Positions 58,861-64,000 of a DNA stretch of 64,000 nucleotides are shown here, piece after piece. A model generated the notes under the pieces. It saw nothing but the letters and a program-made list of their open reading frames with translations, did not search any database and had not been told where the DNA came from. Source of the stretch: Capsicum annuum (lineage: Eukaryota; Streptophyta; Magnoliopsida; Solanales; Solanaceae); contig NC_061121.1 of NCBI RefSeq assembly GCF_002878395.1, forward strand, positions 133,533,893 through 133,597,892, written 5' to 3'. Each line of letters opens with the position of its first letter. Within the stretch, counting starts at the first letter, position 1. A program made the position numbers and the translations under genes.

Positions 58861-59900
58861 TCTCATGTCGAAGACAGTAAGAAAAAGTTAGCTCAGGAAT
58901 TCCATCATCTTGCGAGACTAGGCATTCGCTTAGTCGATTCTTCAAAGGGCAATATATGAGTTCAGAGTAGTTCAGAATGATCTCTAGTTTTCGAGGTGAA
59001 AGAAAAGCAAGTAAAAGATCATAGCCTTGTCAAGTTGATAAAGTTAGTTCAGAATTAGAAAATAGAGGTTTTCTCCCAAGGGGGAGATGGTGTTCTGCGC
59101 TGTCAGGTTCATCTCTGTGTTCTAGGTGTAGATGAATTAAGGCAGCGACTTCTTGCAGAAGTGCATAGTGCGCGCTACTCTATTCATCTAGGGGCCATAA
59201 AAATGTACTGCGAATTATGGGAGATCTATTGGTGGAGTGGGATAAAGAGAGATATTGCAGAGTTTGTGGCTAAATGCTCTACATGTCAGTAGGTTAAGAT
59301 ACAACATCAGAAGCCTAGTGGTCCTATGCAGGAGTTCATTATTCCAACTTAGAAGTGGGAAGAAGTAAACATGGACTTCGTGATGGGTTTACCTCAAACT
59401 CATCATCAACATGATTTAGTTTAGGTCATCGTAGACAGAATGACCAAATCAACCCATTTCCTTCCAGTCCATACCTCATATTCAGTCGAGGAGTACGCCA
59501 AACTCTACATCAGGGAGTTGGTCAGATTGCACGGTGTTCCGCTATCTATTATCTCAGACAGAGGTACCCAGTTCACCTTCCATTTTTGGAAAGCATTCCA
59601 AAAGATTCTTGGTACCCAAGTTCATATTAGTACAACCTTTCATCCTCAGACAGATGATCAAGTAGAAAGGACCATTCATACTTTAGAAAATATGCTAAGG
59701 GCGTGTGCAATTGATTTCAAGGGTAGGGATGACCACTTGCCTTTGATTGAATTTTCATACAACAACAACTATCATTCCAGTATTCATATGGCTCCATTCG
59801 AAGCTCTCTACGGTAGGAGATGTAGATCTCTAATTGTTTGGTTCAAAGTTAGTGAGGCCTCAGTTATAGGGCTTGACTTGGTATTTGATGCCTTGTGAAA
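58861..59900 (+). pseudogene. Tekay/Del integrase, catalytic triad present, stops
   Basis: The HHCC region lies at about 59162-59290 (HSARYSIHLGAIKMYCELWE, then FVAKCSTCQ). The core has first D in NMDFVMGLP (59374), second D in SIISDRGTQF (59557) and E in DDQVERTIHTLENMLR (59665). Spacings are D-x60-D-x35-E, as expected for gypsy integrases. The GPY-like part starts after 59900. Stops at 58957, 58978, 59056, 59290, 59350, 59422 and 59896. The stretch 59440-59898 is uninterrupted. Confidence 0.93.
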
Positions 59901-60420
59901 AGTCCAGTTGATCAGAGAAAGACTCTGGGCTTCTCAGAGCCGACATAAGTCTTATGTAGATGTTCGTAGAAAGGATCTCGAGTTTGAGATTAGTGACTAT
60001 GTCTATCTAAAGATCTTGCCCATGAAGGGAGTGAAGAGGTTCAGCAAAAAAGGAAAGCTCAGTCCCCGATATGTCAGTCCCTTCAAGATTTTCAGTCGCT
60101 TTAGCAAGGTAGCTTATAAGCTCGACTTGCCTTCAGATCTAGCCTTAGTTCATCCAGTCTTCCATGTCTCTTTGCTTAAGAAATGTATAGGTGACCCAAC
60201 AATTCTAGTCCCTATTCAGAGCATTGATGTTCAGAACAGCCTCTCTTATGAAGAGATTCCAGTTGAAATCTTAGACTATCAAACTCGTAGACTGAAGAAC
60301 AAAGAAGTCTCTCTAGTTAAAGTTCATTAGAAAAATTAGTCTGTCGAGGGAGCTACATGGGAAACAAAAGTAGACATACGTACCAAGTATCCTCACCTCT
60401 TCTCCGCCGACTTAGATTAA
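59901..60420 (+). pseudogene. Integrase C-terminus with chromodomain
   Basis: The open part 59908-60330 has [55 protein letters not shown] (GPY/F-type module), [20 protein letters not shown], then [20 protein letters not shown]. The chromodomain (about 60244-60405) has its aromatic and hydrophobic positions but two stops (60328, 60337) where Trp and Gln are usual. The frame ends at the TAA at 60418. Chromodomains of this clade bias integration to heterochromatin. Confidence 0.88.
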
Positions 60421-60776
60421 GCTCAAGGTAACAGTTCTCCTTAAGCTTACCCAGATTCATGTTCAGTGTTCGTCACAAACTTGGCATTAAATACCAGTGC
60501 ATATTCAGTCATGCATTTATGTATCAGCTCAGTTATATAATTATGCATCAGACATGCATTCTCATTGTGAGAAACTTAGTTCATCTGAACACCCAGTCAT
60601 GCATTTATGAATCAGTTACACATGCATCAGCTATGCATGTTCAGTATAATATGTTTAGTTATCAGTTATTTCAGTCATGAGATCATGTTTCAGTATTCAT
60701 GTTTAGTATGTACGTTGGTTATTCTTACCCCTCACTCAGTCTCATTCGAGGACAAATGTTCTCAAAGGGGAGATAT
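60421..60776 (+). other. Tekay/Del 3' UTR and polypurine tract
   Basis: Non-coding, rich in ATGCATT/CATGCAT words shared with the gag-only element (36350-36560). AAAGGGGAGA at 60764-60773 is the polypurine tract next to the LTR. Confidence 0.75.
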
Positions 60777-63274
60777 TGTAATACCCCATACTTTTCCTAG
60801 CTTGAAATCATCTCAAGAATGTTAGAAGCTTTCTTTGAAAGATGAATCCACTTTTGTACATATGGTATTTTTAAGATTTTCACTTTAAATCATATGGTAA
60901 ATTGAATTAGCTTTTCAACGATACCAATTTCATCAAAATACAACATTGGAGGAGAAAGTTATGGCCAAAATACAAAAGGCATTAAAAACCACCTAGGTGC
61001 GATGATAGGGCCGACGGACGTCGGACAAGTGACGGACCATCGCCCATGACTGTCACAAGGGAAACAGTGAGGCCACTTTCTAGATAAGGTGCGATGGGCA
61101 GGTTGACGAACCGTTGAACTTGCGATGGACCTTCGCCCAGGCCGTCGCTACTTAGGCAGTAAGCCCCTTCCCTGGTCCACGTACGACGATCGAACTGACG
61201 AACCATCGCAGGTCCTGATTTATTAAATTAAAGTCATTTCTAAGAGGTTATTTTGGTCATTTACCACCCATCTATATATATACTCAATTATATCTGATTT
61301 TAGCCATTTGGTTCATTATTACTTCACAACCAATATTAGGGTTTCTCTTTAACATTAATCTCCAAGAACAAAATCCAATCTTCTTTAAGAACTAAGGGAT
61401 TTCCAATTCTTCAAGTTCAAGAACATGAAGAATCTTAACCCAGGTATGCATAGTGTTCATTCATGGACTCTTTTTGTCCATGAAGTCCAAGAATCCCTTT
61501 TCCAACTTCAAATTATGAATTTTCTTTATGATTTCATGATTAGGCTGTTTTTGTTCATGTTGATAAATGAGAAATTAAATTCTACTCCATGTTGGGTGAT
61601 AACTTCTATGTGGGTTTAATTATTATAGATATAGATTCATGCAAACCTATGACTAAACACTTGAATGATGAAATTAGAATGTGACCATGATGTTTAATTA
61701 TTGTACAATGATGTTTACATGTACCATGCCTACAATATGTTTGATTTAATGCCTAAATAAAGGAAAAAGGCCTAACTAGCATGTTCTCATGAAATCCCCA
61801 TGTATGTACAAACTTATGCCTATCACATGTTTGATGAAATGCTTCAGTAATTGCATTATCGTGATTATTATGTATTCAAGCAAGTCATGTTTTGTCAGTT
61901 TTATTCTATCGAGTCCTGGGGGCACTTGTACCTAAAACATTAGCTGTGTACCTAGACCCATATCATATTTTCACGATACTCTCAGTTAAGCTATGAATCC
62001 TTAAACTTCAGACAGTCTTATGACTCAGGAAATCTCCATGATCTCATAAACTCAGTCAGTTGTCAGATATTAGTAGTATTTCATCAGTCAACAGAATTCA
62101 GTAACTTAGCTCATGTGCAGTTCAGTAAATCATGTTCAGTGTCTATTCAGATAAGAGTAGAAATTAGCACCGAGTAAACCCAAGGATGGGAACTCACTTG
62201 TTATATGAGGGTGTGATTCTTAGAAGCAATCCTTGCATTCCAAAACTATGTAGCCAGCATAGGTTGAGACATCATAGCCTACTATATGAGGGTAGATGAG
62301 ATGGCTTAGCCTGCTATGTGAGGGTTCCCACCATTCTCATTAGAGTTACCTGTTATATTAGGGTTACTCACACGGTGTCCTTATCGGTGGTGCAGTTTTG
62401 ACACCCTTACAATCATGGTACAGATTAGACCCTAGCTCAGCTATTATAGCACATTTGGGGCATGTCGGTTAGATGAATACCTCCCACAGTCTCAATATCA
62501 TTCTCAGTAAAAGAACTCGGATAGATCTTCAGAATCCAGGATTGTCATATACAGTCAACTCAGATACAGTATGGAACTCAGTTAGTTCCATCAAATTCAG
62601 GACTGCTAGATACAGTCACTCATGTTATCAATTATCAGAATTCAGTTATTAGTCATGTTAGTCATCAACATACTCATGTTATCCCGATTTCAGATATAGT
62701 TACTATGTATGCATGCATGCATTCTCATGTTTATATAAGTCAGTTAGCCAGTATTATTCATGCATATGAACCCAATGCATTCATCCTACCTCACATGCAT
62801 ACCAGTACATTCAAAGTAATGATGCATTTGCGCTATAGTGTCTTATACCATAGGTTCAGAGACACGAGCTCCAGAGCATCAGTAGATTCCAGATATCAGC
62901 AGTCAGAGTTAGCAGTAAGTCCTCATCCTTCAAGGACATAATTATTTCTCTATTATCTCATTAATGAGTTTATTAGTTGGAGTTAGTTGGGGACATATCC
63001 CATTAACTCCTTACTCATACAGTTCAGTCAGTTAGAGGCTTTCCAGACTATTATGTTCAAACAGTTATTTCAGTTGTTTTAGGTATTTCATACCCCGTTT
63101 AGATGTTATGTTTTACTTCAGTTATGTGAACCTTATGGCTTTTCAGTTCATATTTTACATTATTCAGTATATTATGCACTATACAAGTACAGATATCAAT
63201 CATGGGTTAGCTTGTGGTCCTTCGGGGTCATGAGCACCGTGTAGCATTCTGGGTACCAGATTTGGGGCATTACA
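60777..63274 (+). repeat. 3' LTR of the Tekay/Del element
   Basis: It starts TGTAATACCCCATACTTTTC and ends GGGGCATTACA. It is homologous to the 5' LTR throughout, with scattered substitutions and a few short indels (for example the shortened TATA run and a short deletion before 61220). Confidence 0.95.
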
Positions 63275-64000
63275 TTGTGCTCTAGCAAACTATCTTAATA
63301 TCTTACGTGCAGAATCTGATAAGATATGTATCACTAATCATCTTGTGAATGCCTTTAATGAATTTCACTCTTTACCTTATGGATCTAAGAGTTTTGCCTT
63401 ACAAACCCTTATCCTAGATTCCAGATTAACTATTACTTTTTGAGTGTCAAGTTAATTAGACAAGGGTTGGTAGCCTCGACTTATTATTGTAATGTACGTT
63501 TCCTAATCTCTACCTCTCTTGTGAAACAAGTATCAAATACAAGTAGGTTCTTAACTTCTGCAATCATTAAGAAAACAATCACAACAAAAAAGATCACAAT
63601 ACATATAAGAATATTGATCATGAATGATTTTGTACGTCCTCTACTTCATTATTCCATCAGGGTTCCCACAACACTTAGGTGATTTATCCATTCATGTTTG
63701 CAAGAACATCCATTGTATTTAATAAAGAAAGCATATAAATAATCTTACAATAATTTAAGAACAAAACCCAAAATCTCAAATTAATAATCAACATTGAAAA
63801 TTAAGAACAAAGGATTCAAAGATCAAAAGTCAAATCTCAGAATCAATATAGTGTTGTGAATGTAAAGAGTGCGTAAACAAATACAAAAACATAAAGCAAG
63901 TATATATAGATTACATTAGAGCCCTAAAAATTCTAACCAAAATAAAAAAGAAAAACTGGATCAGTGACCACTTGTGGACCCACTTATGGGTCGTAAGTGG
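63275..64000 (-). repeat. Athila 5' LTR, outer part, runs off the window
   Basis: The reverse complement matches plus-strand 1430-1617 and 7634-7735 in order, without the LINE. The first five bases (TTGTG) are the target duplication of the Tekay/Del element. Beyond about 63660 there is no partner in the window; the sequence to 64000 is AT-rich and ends in a GGGTCGTAAGTGG-like repeat. An open frame at 63440-63682 is chance. Confidence 0.8.

Larger units (their letters stand above)
53123..63274 (+). mobile_element. Full-length Tekay/Del chromovirus LTR retrotransposon
   Basis: LTRs at 53123-55634 (2512 bp) and 60777-63274 (2498 bp) start TGTAATACC and end GGGGCATTACA. The TSDs are TTATG (53118-53122) and TTGTG (63275-63279), one mismatch. 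An initiator-Met PBS (55639) and a polypurine tract (60764-60773) are in place. Internal order: gag, protease, RT, RNase H, integrase, chromodomain. It is complete in structure but has many stops. The chromodomain and LTR style indicate the Tekay/Del clade, which targets heterochromatin. Confidence 0.95.
20664..64000 (-). mobile_element. Athila-type gypsy element, minus strand, truncated and interrupted
   Basis: Read right to left: 5' LTR (beyond 64000 to 63280, then 53122 to 52850), PBS-like site (52828-52849), gag (about 52830-50900), protease (about 50560-50224), linker to RT (50223-49690), then RT and RNase H (21974-20664). Two plus-strand elements split it, the Tat/Ogre-like one at 21975-49684 and the Tekay/Del one at 53123-63274. 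The integrase, any env-like gene and the 3' LTR are missing, because the sequence stops at a junction with CACTA DNA at 20663. Many stops. The family call rests on RT, protease and gag text and on the degenerate PBS. Confidence 0.85.

Noticed and set aside
63962..64000. GACCACTTGTGG resembling the CACTA subterminal repeat
   Set aside because: A single short match within an Athila LTR with no CACTA terminus nearby; probably chance or an LTR-internal repeat.
1..64000. tRNA, rRNA, organellar inserts, integrated pararetrovirus or host genes
   Set aside because: No cloverleaf, rRNA or plastid text, or movement-protein or coat-type motifs were recognised; all RT-bearing regions have gypsy or LINE order.

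Overview
The window is a block of plant nuclear repeat DNA. Nearly every base that can be assigned belongs to a transposable element, and no host gene, tRNA, rRNA or organellar insert was recognised. The families present are Athila, Tat/Ogre-like and Tekay/Del chromovirus Ty3/gypsy elements, an RNase-H-bearing LINE and CACTA transposons. Together with the AT-rich base composition and very long LTRs, this fits a large-genome dicot. The style of the LTR termini (TGTAATACC at one end, GGGGCATTACA at the other) looks like Solanaceae, perhaps Capsicum or Nicotiana, but the genus is a guess from remembered families.

Left part (1-20.7 kb). Bases 1-1428 are the 3' end of a CACTA element with palindromic subterminal repeats. 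It sits in a plus-strand Athila LTR (1429-8003), which is also split by a 6-kb LINE (1618-7633) flanked by a target-site duplication. Next is a decayed minus-strand Tekay/Del pol fragment (about 8.0-10.0 kb). A CACTA element starts at 10502 with a clear terminus, followed by a TNP2-type transposase pseudogene (13083-16828) and a short RG-rich second-gene exon (17523-17903). Its distal part holds a short tandem array split by a 2.2-kb solo LTR (18303-20495) and a duplicated exon fragment, and it ends abruptly against Athila sequence at about 20663.

Right part (20.7-64 kb) is one minus-strand Athila element opened up by later insertions. Its RT/RNase H lies at 20664-21974, its protease and gag at 49690-52830, and its 5' LTR at 52850-53122 and 63280-64000, running off the window. 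Inserted in the RT codons is a plus-strand Tat/Ogre-like element (21975-49684; TSD ACCAC; LTRs of 4.29 and 3.97 kb; tRNA-Arg-like PBS) with gag but no recognisable pol. Inside its gag is a gag-only Tekay relative (28658-39774; TSD ATGCC). Inside the 5' LTR of that is a solo LTR (29122-31861). The Athila 5' LTR is separately split by a full-length Tekay/Del chromovirus element (53123-63274) with gag, protease, RT, RNase H, integrase and chromodomain.

Nothing here is likely to make an intact protein: every long coding region has stops or frameshifts, and three of the four RTs have a substituted catalytic aspartate. The interest lies in the insertion order, reciprocal empty sites, a 5' LTR that lost its promoter segment, copy-number change of a 195-bp LTR repeat, minisatellites in the Ogre-like 3' region, and GC-rich palindrome clusters in the LTRs. 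No new functional system was found.
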